In this document: positions 1 through 7,739 of the stretch, one piece after another
Layout of the letters: every line of letters begins with the position of its first letter
Numbering within the stretch: the stretch's first letter is position 1
Assembly (NCBI GenBank): GCA_947474365.1
Contig: CANJIU010000044.1
Coordinates: 1 to 64,000 of the forward strand
From: Opitutia bacterium
GTDB lineage: Bacteria > Verrucomicrobiota > Verrucomicrobiia > Opitutales > Opitutaceae
DNA length: 64,000 nucleotides
Reading direction: 5' to 3'
The notes under the pieces: model-generated
Database searches by the model: none
Told to the model about the DNA's origin: nothing
Seen by the model: only the letters and a program-made list of their open reading frames with translations
Translations under genes and position numbers: made by a program

Positions 1-52
1 CTTCGATGATCTGTTCACGTTCTTGTTGCAGAGCAGGGCGGGAGGTTTCCAT
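1..52 (-). CDS. N-terminus of a probable transcriptional regulator (runs off the left edge)
   Basis: An ATG at 52 reads leftward and stays open to the edge, giving 17 residues beginning METSRPALQQ and ending REQIIE. The REQIIE stretch about 12 residues from the start resembles the first helix of TetR-type repressors, but a MarR-like or other helix-turn-helix protein cannot be excluded from so little sequence. A perfect palindrome lies just upstream of the ATG at 58-81, which fits an autoregulated repressor. Family assignment is inference; only the open frame, the ATG and the palindrome are directly visible. Confidence 0.4.
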   Translation of the reverse strand, partial: METSRPALQQEREQIIE

Positions 53-57
53 GCATT

Positions 58-81
58 AGTTATATCCTTACAGATATAACT
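58..81. promoter_or_regulatory. Perfect 9-bp inverted repeat, probable operator
   Basis: The arms AGTTATATC (58-66) and GATATAACT (73-81) are exact reverse complements separated by 6 bases. The site lies 5 bases upstream of the ATG at 52 and is AT-rich in otherwise GC-rich DNA. The right arm contains a -10-like TATAAC. Size and placement are typical of a dimeric repressor operator overlapping its own promoter. The binding protein is inferred, not shown. Confidence 0.6.
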
Positions 82-122
82 TTCAACTCCAAAAGACACC
101 TCCTCCTCTCGTTGCTCAAAAA

Positions 123-431
123 TCAGTTACTCTCCGGCCACACACCCGTGACGGCCGCGACATCGATGGTGCGGTTGCGAAACGCCCGCATCACGTCCAT
201 CGCACTGGGAAACGAAATCGGCTCCGCCTCTTCGTCCGTAAGATAACCCAGGCTACGGGCGAGATGGAGCGGCTCGTAACCCGGCCAGGTGTTCATCCCC
301 ACCCGCAACGGCGCCGCGCCGGGGGTGCAGCCACTGAACAGGAAGGCGACCAACAGCCCCGTCACGGCAAGGGAACAACCGGCTTGCCACAAAGCGAATT
401 TGGACGGGGACATTTGTTTCAGCGGGGACAT
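123..431 (-). pseudogene. Truncated periplasmic substrate-binding lipoprotein (TauA/SsuA/NMT1-like N-terminus)
   Basis: This 102-residue frame starts at one of three closely spaced ATGs (431, or 413). It has a lipoprotein signal, a hydrophobic stretch ending LFSGC with Cys at about residue 35. The start of a type-2 periplasmic binding fold follows, with RVGMNTWPGYEPLHLARSLG and later a DVMRAFRNRTIDVAAVTG segment. Sulfonate/nitrate/thiamine-precursor binding proteins of this class are about 320-340 residues long. Here a TGA at 123-125 ends the frame after lobe 1 has barely begun, and the next minus-strand gene starts only 70 bases on, so the rest is missing. No permease or ATPase gene is visible nearby. 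I read it as a decayed remnant, although a short lipoprotein that is still expressed cannot be excluded. Confidence 0.6.
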
Positions 432-617
432 CCGTGCGGACAAACTGAATCCGGAAGATCGGCCATCATGACCGAATCCAAGCTTCAACCTTGGGTTTTG
501 CACCCAGCGCTCAACTGAATTTTTGCGGGTTGATCGGGGCATGCGGGAGGCAGTCGTCACTTTTCCGGCATCCTTCCCTTCGGAAATTTTTCGGAAAAGT
601 TTGGTGAAATTGCGCCG

Positions 618-2168
618 ATGATTGCTGTCATTAGTATGTCCACGTCCCCTGCAACGCGTCGGCTGCTCGTCGTCGACGATCCAGTTGCGCTGATGATTTG
701 CGAGACCTCCTTCAAGAAGGCGGGATACGAAGTCGTACGGGCCGGTTCGGCCGCCGCAGCGCGTCGACACTTGGAGGAATTCGGCGTGGAATCGTTTTCC
801 GCAGTGATCAGCGATTTGCGGATGCCCGGCGAGGACGGCTTGTCGCTCATCCATCATCTGCACACGCTCGACGCCGCGATCTCGGCGGTGCTGATGACGG
901 CCGAGGGCGACAAAGCGCTGGTGACCCGGGCGCTCCGGGAAGGAGCGCAGAACTTCGTCGACAAGCCGCTGACCCAAGCCGCGCTGGTCGCCGCCGCGGC
1001 CACCGCCGTTGCCGCGACCACCAAGAACCGCCGGCTGGCGAGCGAAGCGTCGTCGGCCCGGGCGATGGCGGAGACACAGCTCCTCCTGCTGGGCCGGCAG
1101 ACCTCGAAACTCGCCGGCCGCCTGAAGCTGAGCTTCCATCCGCACGCGACTGCCGGCGGGGACTTCGCCGCCGTGTACGAACTCGACGAGCATCGCTTTG
1201 TCATTTTGGTGACGGACGTCTCGGGCCACGATCTCCGCGCAGCGTATCATTCCGCCTATCTGCAAGGCCTGGCCCGAGGCCTCCTGGTCAACGGTGAGGA
1301 CCTTGCGGTCGTCTTTGCCCATCTCAACCGGCTGCTGCTGGAAGAGTGGAACGGCGACGGCCAGATCAACCTGTCCCTTGCCGCCTGCGCGGTGTGCGTC
1401 GATCTCTCCCGTCATCAGGTGCAGGTCCTCAACTGCGGCCTCCCGAGCCCATCGCTCGCCAGTCGGGAGGGCATGGCGGAGCACGCCGGCGCAACGGGGT
1501 CGAGCCCGCTCGGCTGGTTCGACGATCTGCCCCCGGTTGTCATCCGGGATTTCAACCAGGGGCTGCTCCAATTTTGGTCCGATGGCCTGAAAGACCTCGC
1601 CGAACGCCACGGCGTCTCCACCCTGGCGCTGGCCTACCGCCTGCACCAATCCTCCGGCCGGGACGAAGGAGTGCTGAAACTCTCGGCGGACGACGTCATC
1701 GCGACGCGCCTTGATCTTTCCGACCACCCCGGCCGAGGCACGCGATACCCCTTGATGACGGAATCCTATGCCGCCGGTTCGCTGGAGCGGATCGACACCC
1801 TGCAGGACTATTTTGAAAGGAGTCTGCGCATGGCGCTGCCGCAACTCGGAGAGGACACACTCGTCAACACGCTGCTCTGCCTCCGCGAGGGACTGCTCAA
1901 TGCCCTCACCCATGGCTGCAAGCGGCCCGACATCGATCGCGCGACGCTGCAGGTCGCCTACGCACCCGAAACCGAAAGCCTGCACGTCTGCATCGCCGAT
2001 TCCGGACCGGGACACAACTTCGACTACCTCCACCACGAGGAACGTGCCGCCCGCGAACTCGTCACCGAACACCGCGGACTGATCATGATGAAACATCTCA
2101 GCCGCAACCTGCAGGTCTCCACCGGAGGCAGCCGGGTCACCATGGAATTTCCCCTCACGACCACATGA
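618..2168 (+). CDS. HsbR-like response regulator: receiver + PP2C phosphatase + anti-sigma-type kinase
   Basis: The 516-residue cytoplasmic protein has three modules. Residues about 15-125 are a CheY-type receiver with acidic pair D20/D21, phospho-acceptor D66 in ISDLRMPG and K116. A short helical linker leads to a SpoIIE/PP2C phosphatase (about 165-335) with metal-binding Asp in TAGGDF (D182), DVSGH (D200) and SDG (D322). Residues 395-516 form a GHKL ATPase of the RsbW type, with N-box REGLLNALTHG and G-box DSGPG. The same order is known for HsbR of Pseudomonas, which both phosphorylates and dephosphorylates a STAS partner under receiver control. The STAS gene follows with a 4-base overlap. 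An alternative ATG at 636 would remove six residues and also precedes the receiver. It is the first gene of the chemosensory cluster. Confidence 0.88.
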   Translation: MIAVISMSTSPATRRLLVVDDPVALMICETSFKKAGYEVVRAGSAAAARRHLEEFGVESFSAVISDLRMPGEDGLSLIHHLHTLDAAISAVLMTAEGDKALVTRALREGAQNFVDKPLTQAALVAAAATAVAATTKNRRLASEASSARAMAETQLLLLGRQTSKLAGRLKLSFHPHATAGGDFAAVYELDEHRFVILVTDVSGHDLRAAYHSAYLQGLARGLLVNGEDLAVVFAHLNRLLLEEWNGDGQINLSLAACAVCVDLSRHQVQVLNCGLPSPSLASREGMAEHAGATGSSPLGWFDDLPPVVIRDFNQGLLQFWSDGLKDLAERHGVSTLALAYRLHQSSGRDEGVLKLSADDVIATRLDLSDHPGRGTRYPLMTESYAAGSLERIDTLQDYFERSLRMALPQLGEDTLVNTLLCLREGLLNALTHGCKRPDIDRATLQVAYAPETESLHVCIADSGPGHNFDYLHHEERAARELVTEHRGLIMMKHLSRNLQVSTGGSRVTMEFPLTTT

Positions 2169-2506
2169 ACACCAGCGTTGCCTCGCAAATCAGCCGTTAC
2201 GACACCGTCACCTGCGTGGCGCCGGGCGACATCACCACGACCACGGAAAAAGCCTTCGCCGCACTCGTCGAACGCGCCGTCGCAGCTGCGCCCCGCGGTT
2301 GGAAGCGGCTCGATCTCGACATCCGGGCCGCCCGCATGATCGATTCCAAGGGACTCAACCTGCTGGTCTCGCTCGTCAAGTCGTCCCGGGAAAATGAACG
2401 GACCGTCCGGCTGATGGCCCCCCAGCCGTCGGTGCGCCGCATCCTCGCCTTCACGCGCATCGATCAGCACGCGGAAGTCGTGACCGAAGACGGCAGTCCC
2501 GCCTGA
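2165..2506 (+). CDS. STAS-domain anti-anti-sigma-like protein (HsbA/SpoIIAA type)
   Basis: This 113-residue single-domain protein overlaps the upstream HsbR-like gene by ATGA. The STAS signature lies at residues 57-73, with RMIDSKGLNLLVSLV. Ser61 sits where the partner kinase phosphorylates SpoIIAA, RsbV and HsbA. The expected role is a phosphorylation-controlled binding switch, dephosphorylated by the PP2C module and phosphorylated by the GHKL module of its neighbour. The downstream target is not encoded in an obvious way here; candidates are an anti-sigma factor elsewhere or, as for HsbA, a diguanylate cyclase. Function is inferred from family and operon position. Confidence 0.88.
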   Translation: MNTSVASQISRYDTVTCVAPGDITTTTEKAFAALVERAVAAAPRGWKRLDLDIRAARMIDSKGLNLLVSLVKSSRENERTVRLMAPQPSVRRILAFTRIDQHAEVVTEDGSPA

Positions 2507-2522
2507 ACCTTCCGCCCTCATC

Positions 2523-4472
2523 ATGACGTCACTGCGGAACATGTTCATCCTCGGTCTGCGGAAGTTCACCCACCGGGCCGACTGGCGAAAAGCCGCCGTC
2601 GCCGGACCCGATTGGGGGGAACTTTCGGCCCGGACGCGGCTGGAACTTGAACAAGAACTGCCCCGGCTCGAACAACATTTTCTGGCCATCAGCGACCGAC
2701 TTGAGCCCGTCGCGATCCAGACTCAAAGCTTGGTGGGCAAATGCGAGGCGATGCTTCGGCTGGCGGCCGGCATCGACAGTGGAAACGACATTGTCCACCG
2801 GACGCTCGCCCTGCTCCAGGGGCCCCTCACCTACATTGACCGGTGCGTGCAACAGCGGGCCAACCTGCTGAAGCTCCTCGCCGAATGCGAGGCGCAGACC
2901 TTGAGGATGATCGCCGCCCGCGCGCAGATGCAGCACACGTTGGAGCCGCTCACCTACATCGCGGTGCTCTTCAAAATCGAGTCGGCCCGCCTGCCGGCCG
3001 ATCTGCGCGAGGCGTTCGTCACGGTCACAGGGGAAATCGAGCGCATGCGCACGCTGGTGGACGAGTCCGTGGCGCACAACACCGGCTTGCTGCAATCGGC
3101 GCAGGCCACGCTGCACCGCATCCGGGTGAGTCTTGAGCGTGAGTTCACGCGAGTGGCGGAGGATGTCACCGTCCGGCGCCAGAGGATTGAGGACGCGATG
3201 AAGCTGCTCGACACCCAGATGGCGCACAACGCGGCGAGGGATCTCCGGTTGCACAAGCACAGCCAGGAAGTCAGCGCGGAGGTGAGCCGGATTGTCGAGA
3301 AACTCCAGTTCCAGGACATCGTTCACCAAAAGTGCATGCACGTCGTGGAAGCGCTCTCCGACGCCAGCGACTCGCGGGGCGTGAACGCCGCCCTTCAGGC
3401 CGGCCAGCTCGAAGCGGTCGCCGCCGATCTTTCCGCCGGCCAGGAGCGGATTGCCGACGGGCTGCACACGCTCAGCCGAAAAACCCAGGAGTTGGAGGAC
3501 GCTTCGAGCCGGCTGGACGATCTGCAGGGCATGACCGCGGCGTCGGATGGCATCGTGCAATTGCTCCTCGAGACGGTGGGCAATGTGCGCGAAATCACGC
3601 AGGTGGTCGCCGACCTGACCGGCCATACCTATGAGGCGATGGGTCCGCTCGAAGGGCTGGAGAAGAACCTCACCTTCACGCTTTCTGAAGTCGCGGTGAA
3701 CATGAACATCATCGCGCTGAACTCGCAAATCCGGTCCGTCGCGATCAAGTCCGGCACCGGCCTCGAGCAATTGTCGGCTCGCACCGCGCAGATTTCCGCC
3801 GAGGTAAACGCCCTAAGCGACGCCAACACCGAGAATCTCGAACGGTTGGGGGCGGTGATTGCGGAGATGCTGGCGACCTTCAAGGAATTCCGAGAGAGCG
3901 GCACTTCCGAGCTGGCCCGGTTCGACCAGGCCCGGAGTCCCGCCGAGAATGACCTGCACGAAATCCGCGACGCCACTCTCGCCGCATTCCAGACCATCGG
4001 CGCCACCATCGTGAATCTACGCCGGGAAATCGATTCCGCGACTGCGGCTGTCGTTGAACTGGAATCACCCCGCGCCGCCATCGCGGCGGTTGCGGCCGAG
4101 TTGGGCGAATTCCGGTTGGGGCAACCGATGACCCCGGAGGAGATTCGCCAGCTCACGGCGCAGGGCGCGAAGTACACCATGGACTCGGAACGCGTCGTGC
4201 TCGCCCGGATACTCGGTTCATCCTTCGAGGGCGGCCACCAGGACACCGAACTTTTTGGCGGGGAGGCGGCCGCCGCAGTGCCCTCGGCGCCCAACCCCGC
4301 GCCCACCCCTGCGCCCGCCACGAGCGCGCCGGACCTTTTCGAACCGGTCGGCTCCTCGTCGGCGGAGCGCCCGGCGTCCGTCAACGCGAGCGTTGCGTCG
4401 CCGCCCCCCAAGGCCGCACCGAGCCTGCCGCAGGCCGCTGCCGCCATGGGCGGGAATATCGAACTTTTCTGA
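2523..4472 (+). CDS. Soluble coiled-coil protein with a degenerate MCP-like signalling region
   Basis: The 649-residue protein has no signal peptide or membrane segment and is mainly long amphipathic helices. Around residues 395-435 it reads SEVAVNMNIIALNSQIRS, which echoes the MCP hairpin consensus ([21 protein letters not shown]) but lacks the canonical EAARAGE tip. The tail from about residue 570 is a Pro/Ala-rich disordered segment carrying three short acidic-LF motifs: TELF near 575, PDLF near 604 and IELF as the very last residues. It lies between the STAS gene and cheY. It may be a cytoplasmic receptor-like scaffold or a CheY-interacting protein. I do not recognise a named family, so the role is inference from context. 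Confidence 0.75.
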   Translation: MTSLRNMFILGLRKFTHRADWRKAAVAGPDWGELSARTRLELEQELPRLEQHFLAISDRLEPVAIQTQSLVGKCEAMLRLAAGIDSGNDIVHRTLALLQGPLTYIDRCVQQRANLLKLLAECEAQTLRMIAARAQMQHTLEPLTYIAVLFKIESARLPADLREAFVTVTGEIERMRTLVDESVAHNTGLLQSAQATLHRIRVSLEREFTRVAEDVTVRRQRIEDAMKLLDTQMAHNAARDLRLHKHSQEVSAEVSRIVEKLQFQDIVHQKCMHVVEALSDASDSRGVNAALQAGQLEAVAADLSAGQERIADGLHTLSRKTQELEDASSRLDDLQGMTAASDGIVQLLLETVGNVREITQVVADLTGHTYEAMGPLEGLEKNLTFTLSEVAVNMNIIALNSQIRSVAIKSGTGLEQLSARTAQISAEVNALSDANTENLERLGAVIAEMLATFKEFRESGTSELARFDQARSPAENDLHEIRDATLAAFQTIGATIVNLRREIDSATAAVVELESPRAAIAAVAAELGEFRLGQPMTPEEIRQLTAQGAKYTMDSERVVLARILGSSFEGGHQDTELFGGEAAAAVPSAPNPAPTPAPATSAPDLFEPVGSSSAERPASVNASVASPPPKAAPSLPQAAAAMGGNIELF

Positions 4473-4526
4473 GCATTCTCCCCTCAGGTTGGAAACAATT
4501 GAACCGATAACACCACCACCCTCGCG

Positions 4527-4919
4527 ATGAAACTTACGATCCTCGCTGTCGATGATGCATTGACCATGCGGAAGCTGGTCTCCTTCACCCTCCGCACCGC
4601 CGGCTTTGATGTCCTGGAAGCCGCCGACGGCGTCGAAGGCCTTGCGATCGTCCGCTCCCGGCCGGTCGATCTCATCATCTCGGATGTGAACATGCCGCGG
4701 ATGGACGGACTGGAGTTCACCCGGCAGGCCCGGGTCGCTCTCGCCGGCAAGCCCGTCCCCATTTTGATCCTCACCACCGAGTCCGACGTGCAAAAGAAAA
4801 CCATCGCGCGCGCCGCGGGCGCGACCGGATGGATCGTGAAGCCCTTTCAACAAGAACAACTGCTGGCAGTCGTGGGGCGCGTTTTACCCGGTTCCGTCAA
4901 CGTCCCCTCCGCCGCATGA
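4527..4919 (+). CDS. cheY: CheY-like single-domain response regulator
   Basis: The 130-residue protein is a stand-alone receiver with acidic pair D9/D10, phospho-acceptor D53 in ISDVNMP, the conserved LTTES segment and K105 in IVKPF. There is no output domain, as in CheY. The first helix is ALTMRKLV, close to the SxTMRR motif of chemotaxis CheYs. Its stop overlaps the start of cheA by ATGA, so CheA is its likely phosphodonor. A second cheY-type gene lies at 12568 in the same cluster. Confidence 0.93.
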   Translation: MKLTILAVDDALTMRKLVSFTLRTAGFDVLEAADGVEGLAIVRSRPVDLIISDVNMPRMDGLEFTRQARVALAGKPVPILILTTESDVQKKTIARAAGATGWIVKPFQQEQLLAVVGRVLPGSVNVPSAA

Positions 4920-7264
4920 GCAACGATCTCCAGCAACAATTCGTCCAGGACATGCTGACGGAGAGCCACGAGGGGCTCGACCGCTACGACGCCGCCATCC
5001 TGCTGCTTGAGAAGGGCAACGCAGGAACCGAACTCATGAACGACGTGTTCCGCGTCGTGCACACGCTGAAGGGCACGGCGGGCTGCCTCGGTTTCCATCA
5101 GGTGGAAAAAATTTCCCACGCTGGCGAGAACCTGCTCGATGCGCTGCGCAACAACCAACTCAGCGTCACGCCCGGAATCACCGCGGGCCTGCTCAAGCTT
5201 TCCGATGCCCTCCGTCGGCTCTTGCAGACGATTCAGGCCACCGGCGGGGACAAGTCAGACTTCGACCTCACCCCCTTGGCGACGGAATTGCACGACTTGC
5301 GGGAGAACCCCAACGCCACGGCCGGCGCGGCCCTTGCCCCGGCGGTCGCCGTCTCGCCCTCCACCGGTTCGGTTCCTGCACCCGGCCCGACCGCGGAGCC
5401 CACCGCGACCGCCCCGGCCGAAGTCGCTCCTTCAACCGCGTGGGGACTTTTCGACGACACTCCCGCAACTCCCACCACTCCACCCAACGTGTCCATTCCC
5501 ACTCCGTCCGTAATCGCAGCTCCCTCACCTGCGGTTGCCGCCTCCGCCGAAGCCACCCAGCAACCGGCGGCGACCGCCAATGGTTCTCCCGGAACCGCGA
5601 ACGCCACCGTCCGGGTCGACATCGGCCTGCTCGACAAATTGATGAACCTCGTCGGCGAACTGGTGCTTTCCCGCAACCAGCTCATGCAAATCGCCCAGAG
5701 CAAGCACCTGACCCGCGAGGCGGTGAACGAGGTTTCGCAGTGTCTGAATCTCGTCACGACCGAGCTGCAGGAAGGCGTCATGAAGACCCGGATGCAGCCG
5801 ATCGGCAACGTCTGGGGCAAGTTCCCCCGGATCGTACGTGACATCGCCCATGAACTCGGCAAGAGCGTGCGGCTGGAAACAATCGGCGCCGAGACGGAGC
5901 TCGACCGCACCATCATCGAATCGATCCGCGACCCGCTGACCCATATCATCCGCAACTCGATCGACCACGGCATCGAATCGCCGGAGCGCCGTCTCGCCGC
6001 GGGTAAACCGGCGGAGGGCCACATCCTGATGCGCGCCTATCACGAAGGCGGCCAGGTCAACATCGAGATCATCGACGACGGAGCCGGCATCAACCTCGCC
6101 CGCGTCCGCCAGAAGGCCGGGGAAAAAGGACTGCTCTCCGCCGAGGACGCCTCGCGGCTTTCCGAGCGCGAGATCCTCAACCTCATTTTTCTGCCCGGAT
6201 TTTCAACCGCGGAAAAAATCACCAACGTCTCCGGCCGCGGCGTCGGGATGGATGTGGTCAAGACCAACATCGAAAAAATCGGCGGATCGGTCGACCTGCA
6301 CAGCACGGCCGGCCAGGGCACCACGCTCAAAATCAAAATCCCCCTCACCCTGGCGATCGTGCCCGCGCTGATCATCCGCGCCGGCGGGGAGCGCTTCGCG
6401 ATTCCGCAGGTCAGCCTCCTCGAACTCGTGCGCATCGAGGGCAAGGCGGCGATCTCCGCGATTGAAAACGTTTATGGCGCCCCAGTGTTCCGACTGCGCG
6501 GCCATCTCCTCCCGCTGGTCTTTCTCCATCGGGAACTGCAGCTCCCGGCTCCACCGGAAACCGCCGAGCCGGTCTACAACATCGTCGTCCTTCAGGCCGA
6601 CCAGCGCCAGTTCGGACTCGTCGTCGATCAGGTCTGCGACTCCGAGGAAATCGTCGTCAAGCCGCTGGGCAAGCACCTCAAGGGCCTGCCGATGTTTGCC
6701 GGCGCCACGATCATGGGCGACGGCCGCGTGGCCCTGATCCTCGACGCCCTGGGCCTGGCGCAGAGGGCCCGCATTGTCAGCGAGGGCCAGGAACGGAAGG
6801 GAATCGTCAACCACAATTCCGCCGCCGCCAATGAAGTGGGCGAACGCACGCAACTGCTGCTATTCTCCATCAAGGGCCGGGAGCACCTGGCTTTGCCGCT
6901 CGACCAGGCCGCCCGACTGGAGGAATTTTCCGTCAACAAGATCGAGCTCTCGGGTGCCCGGGAAGCCGTCCAATACCGCGGTCGTATCATGCCGCTGGTT
7001 CGGCTGTCCCGCCACCTTCCCGGCGCGGCCCAAGGCGGCTCCGGCGAGAACGCCCAGCTCCAGGTGATTGTGTATCAGCGCGCCGGACACGCCGTCGGCA
7101 TCGTGGTCGACCAGATTCGCGACATCATCGACGATCGCCTCGAAATCCAGCCCGGCTCCGCCTCCCCCGGCATCCTCGGCTCCGCCGTCGTGCAGGGCCG
7201 CATCACCGACCTCGTCGACGTGTCGGGCGTGCTGCGCTCGGCCGGCATCCCGCTCGCCGCCTGA
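4916..7264 (+). CDS. cheA: Chemotaxis histidine kinase CheA, no evident P2, two CheW-like modules
   Basis: CheA autophosphorylates in receptor arrays and donates to CheY and CheB. The 782-residue protein starts at the ATG overlapping the cheY stop; a longer in-frame extension lies inside cheY and is rejected. The Hpt domain has the phospho-His49 in VVHTLKGTAG. Residues about 115-230 are a Pro/Ala/Thr-rich linker in place of a folded P2, with one WGLFDD motif near residue 174. The P3 dimerisation helices, then the GHKL ATPase (N-box HIIRNSIDHG near 343, G-boxes IIDDGAGIN and GRGVGMDVV), follow. The P5 CheW-like domain begins near 467. A second CheW-like domain (about 643-782) is appended after a short linker, which most CheAs lack. 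The cheW gene follows after 5 bases. Confidence 0.95.
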   Translation: MSNDLQQQFVQDMLTESHEGLDRYDAAILLLEKGNAGTELMNDVFRVVHTLKGTAGCLGFHQVEKISHAGENLLDALRNNQLSVTPGITAGLLKLSDALRRLLQTIQATGGDKSDFDLTPLATELHDLRENPNATAGAALAPAVAVSPSTGSVPAPGPTAEPTATAPAEVAPSTAWGLFDDTPATPTTPPNVSIPTPSVIAAPSPAVAASAEATQQPAATANGSPGTANATVRVDIGLLDKLMNLVGELVLSRNQLMQIAQSKHLTREAVNEVSQCLNLVTTELQEGVMKTRMQPIGNVWGKFPRIVRDIAHELGKSVRLETIGAETELDRTIIESIRDPLTHIIRNSIDHGIESPERRLAAGKPAEGHILMRAYHEGGQVNIEIIDDGAGINLARVRQKAGEKGLLSAEDASRLSEREILNLIFLPGFSTAEKITNVSGRGVGMDVVKTNIEKIGGSVDLHSTAGQGTTLKIKIPLTLAIVPALIIRAGGERFAIPQVSLLELVRIEGKAAISAIENVYGAPVFRLRGHLLPLVFLHRELQLPAPPETAEPVYNIVVLQADQRQFGLVVDQVCDSEEIVVKPLGKHLKGLPMFAGATIMGDGRVALILDALGLAQRARIVSEGQERKGIVNHNSAAANEVGERTQLLLFSIKGREHLALPLDQAARLEEFSVNKIELSGAREAVQYRGRIMPLVRLSRHLPGAAQGGSGENAQLQVIVYQRAGHAVGIVVDQIRDIIDDRLEIQPGSASPGILGSAVVQGRITDLVDVSGVLRSAGIPLAA

Positions 7265-7269
7265 TCCCT

Positions 7270-7710
7270 GTGAATACTCCCACCCAATATTGCACCTTTC
7301 ACGTCGCCGGGCTCTTCCTCGGCATCGACGTGCTCTCCGTTCAGGAGGTTTTGCGGGCCAGCCCCCTCTCCCGTGTCCCGCTCGCCCCGCCCACCGTCGA
7401 GGGCCTGCTCAATCTCCGCGGCCAGATTGTCACCACGATCGACCTCCGTCGCCGTCTCGGATTTGCCCCCCGCGCCGCCGACGCCGAACCGATGTTCATG
7501 ATCGTCCGGACCGCCGACGGCCATGTGTCCCTCCTCGTCGATTCCGTCGGCGACGTCCTCGAACTGACCGATGAAACGTTGGAGCACCCACCCGAGACCC
7601 TGCCACCCGCGACCCGCTCGCTGATTCGCGGTGTGCACAAACTGCCCAAACAGCTCCTCCACCTCCTTGACCCCGAGCAGGCCACCGCGTTGGCGGCCCA
7701 CGCCGCCTAG
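7270..7710 (+). CDS. cheW: Chemotaxis adaptor CheW
   Basis: This 146-residue single CheW domain couples receptors to CheA. It shows the usual strand pattern with [13 protein letters not shown] near the N-terminus and the receptor-binding [18 protein letters not shown] motif at about residues 41-58. The start is GTG at 7270, five bases after the cheA stop, and it leads straight into the first beta strand. The next gene is a receptor, so CheA, CheW and receptor form a contiguous signalling unit. Confidence 0.93.
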   Translation: MNTPTQYCTFHVAGLFLGIDVLSVQEVLRASPLSRVPLAPPTVEGLLNLRGQIVTTIDLRRRLGFAPRAADAEPMFMIVRTADGHVSLLVDSVGDVLELTDETLEHPPETLPPATRSLIRGVHKLPKQLLHLLDPEQATALAAHAA

Positions 7711-7739
7711 CCCCGCAACGTCCCACAACCTCACCCACC

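Noticed and set aside
123-2096. A 657-codon minus-strand open frame
   Set aside because: All of it above position 431 lies opposite the well-conserved HsbR-like gene and has no domain content. Only its last ~102 codons (123-431) look like a real protein fragment, and that part is reported.
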